A model generated the notes under the pieces. The model saw only the letters and a list, made by a program, of their open reading frames with translations. It was not told the origin of the DNA and searched no databases. Shown in pieces: positions 43,670 to 54,539 of a DNA stretch of 64,000 nt (the first letter of the stretch is position 1; each line of letters opens with the position of its first letter). The position numbers and the translations under genes are program-made. The stretch is from NCBI RefSeq assembly GCF_030035675.1, contig NC_084499.1, forward strand, positions 20,129,953-20,193,952. The letters are read 5' to 3'. The DNA comes from Rhineura floridana (lineage: Eukaryota; Chordata; Lepidosauria; Squamata; Rhineuridae).

Positions 43670-44560
43670 GGTTTATCATTTCTCCGGCTGAAAATCACGG
43701 GCATGGTTTGGAGATAGTTTGGCCAAGGCCATCCATCGAAAGTTGAAGAGCTGCCAAGTAAATCTCCTTGGATTTTGTTTTAAGAGCAAACTTTTTAGTT
43801 GTAACCTTTCCAAATCCATTCATGATGGCTCGGTAAGAGGAATATTTCACCCAGGAAGGACCCTGGTCAGGGGCAACAGCCCATCCGTCACTAATTTATT
43901 GACTGTTGCTACGGCTTCTGGATTCCATTTGAGGAATCGGCCGGTTTGACATATTTCCACCAAAACAGACTGTTTTCAGCAGCCATCACTGAAATAAGCA
44001 ACTACGATCAAAACAGATCTTTTTCTTTTTGAACACACTCCTGGATTTTTCACGCCTTTTATGCATTTAGAAGGGTAACAGGGAGAAACGAGCAACGGAC
44101 TCTATCGTGTTCAGTTTTAAAATATTGCATTGTATGAAAAGTGCCGCTTGATGACATCACCAGGCAAAGTCAGTTGTCATTTTCGTTACAGACAAGAGCC
44201 TTTTTCTTTTCTTCTCTTTTTTTTATCTGATTCATGTACTCCAAAAACTGCCAATGAAAATAGAATATATCGGTGCTGGTGAAAAAAACTTCAGGATTGT
44301 CAGCTGCTGGAAAAGATCCCAGCCTGTAAGACCGAGGTTGAACAAATCCCTCTGCCATGAATTCGCTTACTTGGTTTTTTATTTTAGTCACGGTATGAAC
44401 GGAAAATCAAGTGTTTGGCAGGCAATCAGGCACCGATGCAAACCGCCTCCTTCCAGAGGAGCTATTAAGGATCTGCTACAACGTTCATGTTGATGCCGAA
44501 ACTTTTGTTTGCCTGTTTCCTCGCATCTGCGTTTCTGCTGTCCACATGGAGCTCTTAGCA
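43670..44560. promoter_or_regulatory. Repeat-free block, candidate conserved non-coding element
   Basis: About 890 bases with no repeat signature and no coding sense. It has AT-rich patches, a palindromic CRE-like TGATGACATCA (44149-44159) and TCF-like ATCAAAACAGATC. It lies about 4-5 kb upstream of PRRX2. Confidence 0.3.
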
Positions 44561-44624
44561 ATGGCTTGCTTCATTATTTATTGAATTTATATCCTGCCTT
44601 TCCACCTGAAGGAGCTCAGCCAAG

Positions 44625-44975
44625 GTTTAGACCAGGATCGAAAGACCTCTGGCCCGGGGACCAAAGTGGCCCACCAAGCCTTTCTGTCTGGCCCTTGGAA
44701 CTCTCCTCAGGTGCACCACTTGCTGGTCTTGCTTCACAACCTAAATGTTTTTGCTTGGGTAGAAGGTGCCCTCCAGCTCTCCTGCATCCCTTGATGGAGG
44801 ATGGCGAAGAGTGTGCTTGTGTCTGTAGAAACTAGTCTACTCTACAAAGGTAAAATTTTGTATGTGCCGCTCCACCCATTTTTCCCTCTGGCCCTGCCCA
44901 CTGCTGGGATGTGGCCCTCAGGAGGTTGCCTAGAAAAGAATGTGGCCCCCGGGCTGACAGAGATTCCTCATTTCC
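44625..44975. mobile_element. hAT-like family F element
   Basis: GACCAGGATCGAAAGACCTC and GGGATGTGGCCCTCAGGAGG, with GGCCCTGCCCACTGCTG in between. Confidence 0.5.
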
Positions 44976-45427
44976 AGGGAGGTTGAAGGAGATAAGGCTC
45001 CTTCTCTCAACTACCGCCCCGAAATATGCTGGGATTTCAAGTGCTTGTGGGATGGGTTAAAGGCATCCCCCTCTGTCCATGCATCCCTGTTGGAACTATC
45101 TGTCTCTTCTCATACCTAAGAGAAGATCCCTGGTGTTCCCTGTGATATGGGGAGCAGAACATAAGTCTGAGCACTGCAAATAGGAAGATAAACAAATGCT
45201 CTTCCTGCAAAATGTCACTGGTCTTTACTTGGGCTATCCTATCGCTTGCCACCACTCACATGGCCTACAGCAGAAAAAAAGACACATTAATGCACAGGTA
45301 AGGAAACCTAGGCCTGGGAGTAGCAGATGTGGCCCTTCAGGCATCTTTATAAGGCCCTCAGGACTCTACCTTAGCTCACTGGCCTTCCTCCAGACCCTCC
45401 TCTAATGGTTTTTCCTGGGCCCTTGAT
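44976..45427. other. Mostly unassigned
   Basis: A family F scrap may lie at 45305-45425 (AGATGTGGCCCTTCAGGCA). No gene. Confidence 0.3.
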
Positions 45428-45843
45428 TAGGGATGGATCTGTCCCTTTCGGTTCTCTCAGTTTCTCTTTCACCCCCCCTCAGTCTTAGACTCTGCAGCAA
45501 TTTGCTTTTTAAAATTATTATTCTTCAGCATTTTAGTGCAAATTTCTCCTAACAAACACATTTTTGTAGACAGCGTTGAGTGTCGACTCATGTACCCATT
45601 TTGCAAGCCATTTCTCCTAACATAATGCATTTTTGGCATGCTATTTTCACCAGCATATTCATGGTTATGCACACTTTCCCCTAAAATATGCATTTTGGTA
45701 AACACTGGCTGGCTGGAGAACTGCATTGCAAAATCTGGATCGGTGCAAATTATGTGTTTTGGTTCTCGTATTGTTTTGGAAAGTGCAGATTGGATAGATT
45801 TGACTTTAAATGCTCACTGAATCTAATTTCTTTCCCACCCTTA
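45428..45843 (+). mobile_element. Ac-like hAT miniature element
   Basis: Starts TAGGGATGGATCTGTCCC and ends TTTCCCACCCTTA. Flanks CCCTTGAT and ACTGTGAT agree at 5 of 8 bases. The body contains CACTTTCCCCTAAAATATGC. Confidence 0.85.
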
Positions 45844-45865
45844 ACTGTGATGATGCCTCTTGCTT

Positions 45866-46330
45866 AGAATCATAGAATAGAATCCTAGAATAGTAGAGTT
45901 GGAAGGGGCCTCTAAGGCCATCTAGTCCAACCCCCTGCTCAATGCAGGAATCCAAGTTACAGCATACAGGTGGCTGCCTGGCTGCCTCTTGAAGACCTCC
46001 AGTGTTGGAGAACCCACCCGAGGCCATTGGTTTCACTGTCAGTCGGGAAGTTTTTCCTGAGGTTCAGCCAAAATCTGGCTTCCTGTAACTTGAGCCCATT
46101 ATTCCTTGTTCTGCACTCTGGGACGATCGAGAAGAGATCCCGGCCGTCCTGTGTGTGACAACCTTTCAGGTTCTTGAAGAGTGCTATCATATCTCCCCTC
46201 AGTCTTCTCTTCTCTGGGCTAAACGTGCCCAGTTCTTTCAATCTCTCTTCAGAGGGCTTTGTTTCTGGAATAGTAAGAGTTGGAAGGGGCCTATAAGGCC
46301 ACTGAGTTCAACTTGCTGCTCAGTGCTTGC
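45866..46330 (-). mobile_element. CR1 3' end with ORF2 C-terminus, plus a second CR1 scrap
   Basis: The main copy (45866-46262) ends in AGAATCATAGAATAGAATCC and, on the minus strand, translates to KELGTFSPEKRRLRGDMIAL. Another CR1 terminus begins at about 46268 (AATAGTAAGAGTTGGAAGGG). This is a different CR1 subfamily from the one at 1-1108. Confidence 0.85.
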
Positions 46331-46549
46331 CTGGATAAAAGACGTGTGTGTGTAAGTGTCTTTGCTTGCAATGTGGCATACTGCACAAGCCTTGGCACCA
46401 CACCCTGTTGCTCCACTCATTTTCCCTCTGGCCATGCCCACCCCTGGCATCCCATAATCCCCAGCAGCCAGGGATGATGGAAGTTGGAGTCCAACAACCT
46501 CTGGAATGGCCACAGATATTCCTCCCCTCCCTGTTATATAGCAAGGAAC

Positions 46550-46978
46550 TAGGGATGGAAAGGTCTGCCTGTTTTGCTTCTCTCAGTTTCTCACTTTGCC
46601 ATCGTCAAATTCAGTTCTCTACATTTCTACAGTGATCTGTGAATTGTTTTTTAAAAAAGTCCTCATGAAAATTCTCCACCATTTTAGTGCAAAATGTAGG
46701 CAGTTTTGACAAAGGTACACATTTTTGCAAGCCATTTCTCATCGCTTCATGCCTTTTTGCCCGTTATTTTCACTCATATATTCATTCTTATGCACACTTT
46801 CCCCTAATACATGCATTTTTGTAAGTGTTGTTTAGTTGGCGAACTGCATCCCCAAATCCTAATAAATGCAAATTTTGAAGGATGGTTGTGTTTCTGTTCT
46901 CATGTTGTTTCGGAAAGTGCAAATTTTCCTAAATTCTGCTTGAAATGTGAACTGAATCGAAATTCTCACCCATCCCTA
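46550..46978 (+). mobile_element. Ac-like hAT miniature element with perfect 8-bp target duplication
   Basis: 429 bp. Termini TAGGGATGG and CCATCCCTA are a perfect inverted pair and resemble the CAGGGATGAAA end of maize Ac. CAAGGAAC flanks both sides (46542-46549 and 46979-46986). No transposase ORF. This is the reference copy for the family. Confidence 0.95.
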
Positions 46979-46986
46979 CAAGGAAC

Positions 46987-47423
46987 AGAGGAATCTGCCT
47001 CAAACCTGGAAGATCTTCACCACAAAAGCAGCAACTGATTTTTTTTCCCTGCATGGAATTTGAGGGGGGACTGTTTAGATAGGGAAAATTAAAGGTCCCC
47101 AGCCAAGACCACTGAGCCCTGTTCTAATAGCGCAGGATCCACCTCCTCATCTGCATAGCCCCTCCCATGGTTTGTGGTCGCGCTGGAAAGTGACAGAATT
47201 TTGGAAGCTGTCACAACTCCCACCTCTATGTAAAAATATCTAAGTTAAATTTTTTACAAGATCAACGTATGCATAATCCCACACAGGTCATATTGTCCGT
47301 TTGGAGGGATTCTGCACATTTCTCAAATAAATGACACCTTTCCTTTGAACAGTCCTTTAAAAGAAGCACTTACAAGTTCCTTAGGAACTTAACTGATAAA
47401 AAAAAAGTGACAAGAAGAGAATA
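46987..47423. other. Unassigned
   Basis: No gene or named repeat. Confidence 0.3.
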
Positions 47424-47544
47424 GGGCTTGTATCCAAAACCACTACTCAGAGTAGACTCATTAAAATGAACGGGTATGGCTCATTTAGGCCCATTCATTT
47501 CAAAGGGTCTGCAGCTCCAAGTAGCATCTAGTTGGAGGCAACCC
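47424..47544. mobile_element. Foldback element, family B
   Basis: GGGCTTGTATCC at the left and TTGGAGGCAACCCA at the right; arms ACTCAGAGTAGACTCATT and TTTCAAAGGGTCTGC. Confidence 0.65.
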
Positions 47545-47662
47545 ACTGGAGGGGGTGGATGCGGAGGAATAAGTTGAATACTTTAATTTATAAAGAGTAA
47601 TTCTTCCTCCCTCTAACCCCTCCCTCTTTCCAAACACTGTCTCCCCCCAAAAAACTTACAGA

Positions 47663-48056
47663 CAGTAGTGTACTGGCAAACTCAGAAGTGCAGGGTCCCT
47701 TCATGATAGTTGCAGCCACACACCCTTCCCCTCTTTTTTGCTGCTGGGATGAGAATGAGATCCTTGTGAATGCCCTCTCCCACAACAGCCCTCTGTAGAA
47801 GCCAATCAGCATGAAAAGGGAGGATGTGTGTTAGCTACTGAGAAGAGTCTACTCAGTGGCAGACTCACCACCTTTCACTCTGATTGGCTCCAATCAGCAG
47901 GAAAGGACAAGGAAGCAGGTTAGAAGACTCTTCCCAGTGGCCTACACACTCCCCTTTCATGCTGATTGGCTGGCAGGATGATGGAGACATAGGGACCCTG
48001 CTCCCCAAAGTGTAAGGGGTCTAAGACCTCCCTGATCCCCGACAACTACACCCCTG
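47663..48056. mobile_element. hAT miniature element (TAGTGTAGT family) upstream of PRRX2
   Basis: Termini CAGTAGTGTACTGGC and GACAACTACACCCCTG; flanks CTTACAGA and GATATAGA agree at 5 of 8. It carries four CCAAT-type motifs (47802-47808, 47883-47887, 47890-47896, 47965-47969) and ends about 680 bases before the PRRX2 ATG. Confidence 0.85.
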
Positions 48057-48124
48057 GATATAGAAGGAGTGAAGGAGAGGGCTAGCAAGACGGCACAAAA
48101 CGGAGGAGTGTGTGTGTCAAGGAG

Positions 48125-48203
<79 letters not shown>
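48125..48203. repeat. (ATT)26 microsatellite upstream of PRRX2
   Basis: A pure trinucleotide run of about 79 bases, about 530 bases before the PRRX2 start codon and just outside the CpG-rich region. Confidence 0.97.
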
Positions 48204-48339
48204 GGTCGATTACAGAAGAGAAGGGAGGCTGCGGAAACTCCTGCTTGGTCAATTTCAGAAGCTTCCGTCAGTTTCAGAAAAGAAGAGGGCCAACCTCTTG
48301 TCAGTTTCAGAGCCTTGCGCAAAAGGGGGGGTGTTTAGG

Positions 48340-48731
48340 GGGAGTTCGGTCTCTCTCTGAACCAACTGGAGAAGCGGCGAGAGTCGGCCTGATAGGCTAG
48401 TTGGAGAAAGTTTGGGACAAGCTCGCTCGCTTTCCCTCCTCCCCAGACGTCGACACGAGGCGGATCAAGACCCGTCCGTCTCCTCTCCGTCTGGCAATAC
48501 GCGGCGGGAGGAGGAGAGGATCGGGGTATAGCGGGCAGTCCAGGGGTAAGGGAGAGGCAGAATTTTTTTTGGGGGGGGGGAATTGGAAAGGAAAGGAAAT
48601 AGCCGGCTCGCCGCTTCTGGCTCGGTGTTTTGGGGAGGGGTTGGGTGTGTGGGGGGGTGCTGCTGGGCGGGGGTGGCGGCCTGGGGGTGAGGTGGGGGTT
48701 CAGCCGGGGCGCCCTGGAGCCCTCGCCGGCG
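48340..48731 (+). promoter_or_regulatory. PRRX2: PRRX2 CpG-rich promoter and 5' UTR
   Basis: GC content and CpG frequency rise sharply from about 48,370 and stay high through the exon to about 49,070. Several G-runs (48570-48580, 48651-48657) could form quadruplexes. No TATA box is seen at a likely distance. The transcription start cannot be fixed from sequence alone. Confidence 0.65.
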
Positions 48732-48990
48732 ATGGAAGCCGTGGCCGCGTTCGGCATGGACAAGCAGTTCGCCCCTAACCCGGTGCGGATCTTGGACCCT
48801 CCGCCAGACAACCCGCAGGCTCGGAAAAACTTCAGCGTCAGTCACCTCTTGGATCTGGAGGAGGTCGCCGCCGGCATGAACGGCGGAGCGAAGGAGTCGC
48901 CCGGGCCGGAGGCGAGGGAGGGCGGCAAGGGGCCGCAGGATCACTCCGGCGCCAGCAGCGGCAGCGAAGGGGGCGGCGCGCTTCGGGAAG
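48732..48990 (+). CDS. PRRX2: PRRX2, paired related homeobox 2, coding exon 1
   Basis: 86 codons plus one base. The start ATG has a strong context (GGCGATGG) and no upstream ATG in frame before a stop. Residues 30-45 read ARKNFSVSHLLDLEEV, the conserved PRX domain shared by PRRX1 and PRRX2. The N-terminus MEAVAAFGMDK, the EAREG and SSGSE words and the overall spacing fit PRRX2 (human begins MDSAAAAFALDK, as I recall) and not PRRX1 (MTSSYGHVLE). The exon ends at REG with donor GAAG|GTGAGC. The protein is a nuclear transcription factor of mesenchyme, limb and craniofacial tissue. The homeodomain and OAR tail are encoded by later exons not present in the window. Position divergent from ASB6 supports the call. 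Confidence 0.93.
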
Positions 48991-49352
48991 GTGAGCGCTT
49001 TTTATTTCCTTTGTGGGGGTTTTTTTTGGGGAGGGGGGAGGAAGGACGCCTGCGGGGGGGGGGCTGGTTGGCGAGGGAAGAAGAGGTGATCTCCCAAAAC
49101 TTTCTGGAGAATCTGTGGCGAAAGGGCGCAGTGAGGATGGGCGACTCATGTAACCAGCTGTGAAATGGGCATTTTCTAGCCATTGGTTAGGGAGGGAAAG
49201 GTCAGCTCTGGGGGATCTGCAGAGTTCTGCATCATGGCCAGTTGGCCCACTTAGCTGGGAGCCCCATTGAATTTGACAGGGCTGTACTTCTGAGGAGACA
49301 CCCTTTAGTTGTGGACTAAAGTTGTGCTCACAGGCGAGTTTTTCCCCAGCGA

Positions 49353-49543
49353 TGTCCACACGATGCCTCATCAAAACGCCATCCCATATATTTCCCCGCC
49401 TTCCCCATTTAATCTGGATTTATCATTTCTGTGAGTTATTTTTTTTTTTAAACTTAGCCAATTTCCAAAGAAACAGTAAATCCGGATTAAATGGGGAGGA
49501 TTAATACGGGATGGTGTTTCGATGAGGACATCCTCATGTGGAC
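49353..49543. mobile_element. 191-bp foldback element in PRRX2 intron 1
   Basis: The left arm GTCCACACGATGCCTCATC mirrors a right arm ending in GATGAGGACATCCTCATGTGGAC. Inner blocks CCATTTAATCTGGATTTA and TAAATCCGGATTAAATGG also pair. It lies about 360 bases after exon 1. No clear target duplication. Confidence 0.8.
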
Positions 49544-50445
49544 GGTGCGCAAAAGTTCCGCACATGAGCCTGCCGCCAGGGATCCTTCCACATCTTCCTT
49601 GCAGGATGCTCTCCTCGGCAAAAGTGCCCTTGAAATAAATGCGCACGTGGGACCCACTCATTGCAAAGAGGTTTGTGAAAGAGTGATTTTCCTGCAGGTC
49701 TCTCTCTCTCTCTCTCTGTGTGTGTGTTTATAACCACACTCAATTTGGGTCTCTGGGACCGCTATCATTTTCTGTACAGTGTCTAGTGCCCTGTTCCTGC
49801 TATTTCAATGACGGGTTGCACCACTGGTTAGCAATAGATTCTCTCCTTCTCTCTGTCCCACACACACCCTTAGAAATTGGGATCAGAGGAGTGTGTGTGT
49901 CCTGTTTGGTAAACAGACATTTTAAAGCCAAAGAGAGGAGTGTCCTTACAATTCAGAGTGTCCTCTGAAATAAACTTGCACATGAGAAAGCGCCTTGCAG
50001 GCTATTGTCTCCGTTATGAAACACACCCTCAGCAACAGCTGCATAAGTGAGAAGATCCCAGGCAGTTAGAAGGGGCTTAGTCCTGCCGTAGCTATCAGTG
50101 GGATGTTGCGTTGGCTGGACAATCGTTTATTGGTTCGTCGCCACCATCGAGCACATTGATGCTGAAATTATTGCCACTCATATAGGCATACTCCTGGGGC
50201 AAGGGGCACAAAATGTGCAGCCTCTAACGGTGCTTGGATTTAACAACCGCCTTTGCGTACTTACTTGGGAGTCAACAGGACCAGCTTGAACATCTACACA
50301 CGCAAAGCAAGGACCTTCACCTAGATTCTGTCTCAAATATGATTATACTTGCTGTTACAATAAAGTGCCCTTTGCTGTTAAGGGCAGAGCTAAACCCACT
50401 TTATGGTTAGCAGTAAGATTTATTATTATTATTATTATTATTATC
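49544..50445. other. Unassigned intronic DNA
   Basis: A short (TC)n(TG)n run lies at 49699-49727 and an (ATT)n run at 50420-50442. No gene. Confidence 0.35.
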
Positions 50446-50449
50446 TGTA

Positions 50450-50830
50450 GAACGTAAGACCATAAGCAGAGCTCTGCTGGATCGGGCCAAAGGGGCCCAT
50501 ACGTGTCCAGCCTCCTGTTCTCACAGTGGCCAGCCAGATGCCTGTTTTGGGAAGCCCACAAGCAGGTCCTGAGTGCAAGAGCACTCTTCCCTCTTGCAGC
50601 TCCCAGCAACTGGTGTTCAGAGGCATGTTTTTTCTCCGTCAGTAGAGGCAGAACATTAGCAGAGCCCTCTTGGATCTAGACCAGTGTCCTGTTCTCATAG
50701 TGACCACCCAAACGCCCGCTGGGATGCCCCAAAAGCGGGCCAAGAGGGCAACCGCAGTCCCCCCTCTTGTGAACCCCAGAGACTCATATTGAGGCATACC
50801 GCCTCTGTTGGTGGAGGAGAAGGGCAACAG
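50450..50830 (-). mobile_element. Two CR1 3' ends in tandem
   Basis: About 50450-50655 and 50656-50830, both reversed. Each has the CCTGTTCTCA(C/T)AGTG(G/A)CC segment and a cysteine-codon-rich 3' UTR. The arrangement echoes 5890-6380. Confidence 0.75.
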
Positions 50831-51446
50831 CTTTGTCTGCAATCCAGAGGATTCCAGGGATACCCTAGCATGTTTTCACACATGACCCTAACAGCGTCCC
50901 GCGCCTAAAGGGAATGTGCTGCGTGCATGTGGGCATGCATTGTTCAGAGTGCTCGTTTGATTGTCACAGGGCTTGTGTCTCCTCCTGCTGTGGGCCTTGC
51001 ATTATCGACATTCATGCTTGTGCTTCAGCAGGGCACAAGAGATGCAAAGGTGCTCCTTTTTTGGGGGGGTGTTGCATCTGAAAATGCCAGAAGCCTTGGA
51101 ATCGATGTCCGCAGCCAGCAAAACATCCCGAGCAAAGCCCCATTGAGATGAACTGCAAATGTTCCGGCCTCCATCCCACTCATTTCAACGGGGTCTGAAC
51201 AGGAGGATGTCCCGTTAGATTTGGGATCAACAGGACTTAAGCGCCCAGCCCAGATCTCAAGAATCTTCCTCTGGAGCACACTGTGCATTCAGGATCCTTG
51301 AAAGGCTTTCAGGGGTATAAATTTGTCACATATGTTCCCAGTTAATTATATTAATTAAAACTGACACAAACTGCCGTAATTCATATGCCGGGGGAAAATG
51401 ACACCTGCAGACGTCCCCATCCATCTAAATGACCACCTTATGAAGT
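50831..51446. other. Unassigned intronic DNA
   Basis: No gene or named repeat seen. Confidence 0.3.
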
Positions 51447-51800
51447 AAGGGGAACGACTGTAGCTCAAGGGTGGAGTATCTGCCTTCAATCCCACAGGCA
51501 TCTTCAGGTAAGGCTGGGGGAAACTTCTGCCTGAAACACCTTGAAGAGCTACTGCCAGTCAGTGTGGACGATAATGAGGTGATGTACCCTTCAACTCAGC
51601 CATTATATTTTTCCTATTTTATTCAGCCCTTTATTCAGAAGTATGAGGACTAGAAACTTATTCTTATTTTTAGGGAAAGGGTTGTAGCTCAGAAGTCGAG
51701 CATCTGCCAATGGCATCTCCAGCTCTGTCTGAAACTCTGCAGAGCCTCTGTTGCCAGACAGTGTAGCCAATACTGAGCCATATGGATCCATGATAGCTTG
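51447..51800 (+). mobile_element. Dimeric tRNA-Ala SINE with linker, diverged
   Basis: Unit 1 is 51447-51600 (GACTGTAGCTCAAGGGTGGA). The linker holds AGTATGAGGACTAGAAACTT. Unit 2 runs from 51680 (GTTGTAGCTCAGAAGTCGAG). Both units have lost part of the tRNA body. Confidence 0.75.
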
Positions 51801-52204
51801 CATGTGGCCACCACTGGCAGAGGTGTGACTCAAACGCCTAATTCCCACCTTCCTAGGATTCATTTATTATCATTTATTAAGGTCGCAATGCACACAACCC
51901 CAAAATCCTACTCAGAACGACTGGTGGTGTATAGATGCTTTATATTAAATATATTTATTGGGGGAGGGGGATTGTAGCTTGCCCTTCGGTCAAGTGCTTG
52001 GGGCAGCCATTCAGGTTGCCATGGTTTTTCCAGCCCTTTGCTCCTGTGCCTCTGAGAGTAGCTTGGCCGGCAGATGGTAGCAGGCAACTGATCATGCTTG
52101 TCTTCCAGTTGTGTAAAGAAAAGCTGCTCTCCTGGCAGAGTTGCTCTTAAAAAGTCAAGTCAAACTGACCCTCCCCCTGTTGTGTATCCCACTGTTGGAA
52201 TAAC

Positions 52205-52700
52205 AATAATAATAAATAATAAATTTAATTTCTGTGTCGCCTATCTGGCCAAAGGCCACTCTAGGCGACGTACAAAACAGTTAAAACACAATGAGATAAA
52301 ATACAATAATACAATAAAAACAGTATGAGAATAATACAGCAGCAACAATATTAAAACAGGGTAGGATGCATTTCAGTCACAGTAATTAACCCTCCCTGGA
52401 GATCCCAAAGGCCTGTTGAAAGAGCCAGGTCTTTAAGGCTTTACGGAATACATTTAGGGAAGAGGCGTGCCGGAGATCTTGTGGGAGGGAGTTCCAGAGA
52501 GTGGGGGCCGCCACTGAGAATGCCCTCTCTCTTGTACCCGCCAATCTAGCTGTTTTTGTCGGCGGGATTGAGAGAAGGCCTTGAGTGGCTGATCTTGTCG
52601 GGCGGCATAATTGGTGGCGTTGAAGGCGCTCCGTAAGATAAACTGAGCCGAGACCGTATAGGGACCGTATGGAAATCTCAGTTTCCATCCCAACTTCAAT
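52205..52700 (-). mobile_element. LINE 3' end with ORF C-terminus (L2-like or related)
   Basis: On the minus strand the frame from about 52640 to 52386 reads FSVAAPTLWNSLPQDLR and SLNVFRKALKTWLFQQAFG, a C-terminal motif common to L2/Vingi-type non-LTR elements. A 3' UTR follows, with TACGTCGCCTAGAGTGG and an ATTATTATT end. The clade is not certain. Confidence 0.65.
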
Positions 52701-52828
52701 TCAAATCTCAAATGCTGTTAGGGATGAGAACATAGGTAGGGTGACAACTCTGGGGTCTGATCAAGAAATCGGTGTGAACCCCATGCTACCCAAACCATAA
52801 AGGGATCTGAGTCACTGCTTTGCTTCAC

Positions 52829-53250
52829 AAGAACATAAGCAGAGTCCTGCTGGGTCAGGCCAAAGGGGGCCCATCTAGTCCGGCCTCCTGTCCGCACAGT
52901 GGCCAACCATTATGGGAAGCCCACAAGCAGGACCTGAGCGCAAGAGCACTCTCCCCTCTTGTGATTCCCAGCAACCTGTATTGAGCCATATTGCCTCTGA
53001 TAGTGGGGGCAGGACAGAGTCATCCTGGCTAGTAGCCATTGATAGCCTGATCCTCCATGCATTTGTCTAATCCCCCTTTCAAAGTCATCCAAGTTGGTGG
53101 CCATCCCTGACTCCTGTGAGAGTGTGTTCCATAGGTTAACTATACACTGTGTGAAAAAGTTCTTCCTTGTGCCTGCCCTGAATCTTCCAACATTCATCTT
53201 CATTGAGTGTCCCTCAGTTCCAGTATTATGAGACCTTGTTGTCTTGCATA
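52829..53250 (-). mobile_element. CR1-like LINE 3' part with ORF2 C-terminus
   Basis: On the minus strand it encodes MNVGRFRAGTRKNFFTQCIV and LWNTLSQESGMATNLDDFE, very close to the C-terminus of the copy at 1-1108. It ends in the usual 3' UTR. Confidence 0.85.
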
Positions 53251-53544
53251 ACCGGGGTGACAGGTATTTTACAGAGGACAATTAGCTGTCCATTATGGCG
53301 GAGTGCTGGACTCAAATCCCAGCTTCATCCTGCAAGAACTGGGGCTCCATTACAGCTCAATTTTGTGTCCCCCACCCCCCAATCTGTAAAATGAGTATAA
53401 TAATGTTGATCTACTCCATGGTGTTAACGTGAAGATAAGGAAAGTAAAGGAACAGGATTCCCCTTGGCCAGAATGCAGGCTATAGGCTTAAGCATCGCAG
53501 TGCATGGAAAGGGCCTGGAGAGAACTTAGGTGACCTCAATATTA

Positions 53545-53905
53545 GATGCAGTAGTAGTAGTAGTAGCAGTAGTAGTAGTAGTAGCAGTAGTAGTAGTAGT
53601 AGCAGTAGTAACATCCCGGGGCAGGTCAAAACTGCTTAAAACACACCACTAGAAAACAGATTAAAATAAATTACAATCGCAATTAGGAGGGACAAACGAG
53701 CTAAGCGGAAGGCACGTCAAACAAACCCTCATCGCAACCATCTTCCATCTGGAAACCGATGTCCTCACTGTGGGAGGCTGTGTGGATCCAGAATTGGCCT
53801 CCACAGTCACTTACGGACCCACCGTTAAAGACCTTATCTTGGAAGACATTCTTACTCGGCCACCAGTGATCACCAATGATGAATGAGTAGTAGTGGTAGT
53901 GGTAG

Positions 53906-53940
<35 letters not shown>

Positions 53941-54240
53941 GCAGCCCACCCTTCTGTAGTAGGTCCCAGGGCAGGTCAGAACAGCTTAAAACACACCACT
54001 AGAAAACAGTTTAAGACAAATTACAATTGCAATTAGAGAGGGTCCTAAAAATATGCATCTCAAGGGACAAAAGGCAGGGTGGAGAAGTGCATCTTCAGCG
54101 CGTGACAAAAGCTGTACAGAGAAGATGCCAGGAGATGCACTCCTGTCAGGAGGCCATTGCACAACGTAGGGGCTGCCACACAGATTGCCCTCTCCCATAC
54201 CACCCCCTGCAGCTTCTGAGGGCAGGCTAGTTCAGCCATG
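53545..54240 (-). mobile_element. Repeated retroposon tails with trinucleotide runs
   Basis: Two related tails (53610-53690 and 53945-54240) both have CAGCTTAAAACACACCACTA or CTGCTTAAAACACACCACTA and CTAGAAAACAG. Each is preceded by a trinucleotide run: (TAG)n at 53551-53609 and (TAA)n at 53909-53940. The DNA between them (53700-53885) is not recognised. Confidence 0.55.
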
Positions 54241-54432
54241 CATTTCCATCAGCTGAATGCAACCTTAAGGGGATGCTTCCACGAGAGGAACAGGCCAAAC
54301 ACAGAGATGCATCCTCACTAAATACATAATATTGGTCTTTCTTCTCATTGCAATCCATCTTCCGGATGAGACAGTTCTGACGTCCAGCTGCCAAATCAAG
54401 CCCTGTGGGAGAATGTCTGTAGCCAGGCCATT

Positions 54433-54539
54433 GGGTGGTATTCAGTGCTAGTCCTACTCAGAATAGACCCATTGAAGTTGAAAGATACACTAACTTAGAT
54501 TCATTCATTTCAATGGGTCCACGTAGTTGAATACAACCC
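54433..54539. mobile_element. Foldback element, family B
   Basis: GGGTGGTATTCAGTGC and TTGAATACAACCC ends; arms ACTCAGAATAGACCCATTGA and TTTCAATGGGTCC. Confidence 0.75.

Noticed and set aside
47957-48400. Frames with long poly-Asn, poly-Ile or poly-Leu around 48125-48203
   Set aside because: Products of the (ATT)n run, not genes.
48335-48944. Minus-strand frames of 158-159 codons over the PRRX2 exon
   Set aside because: They are antisense shadows in very GC-rich DNA, with low-complexity Pro/Arg composition and no recognised domain.
48630-49163. A longer plus-strand frame extending PRRX2 at both ends
   Set aside because: The upstream part has no ATG in frame and is Gly-rich 5' UTR. The downstream part runs past a good GTGAGC donor into intron.
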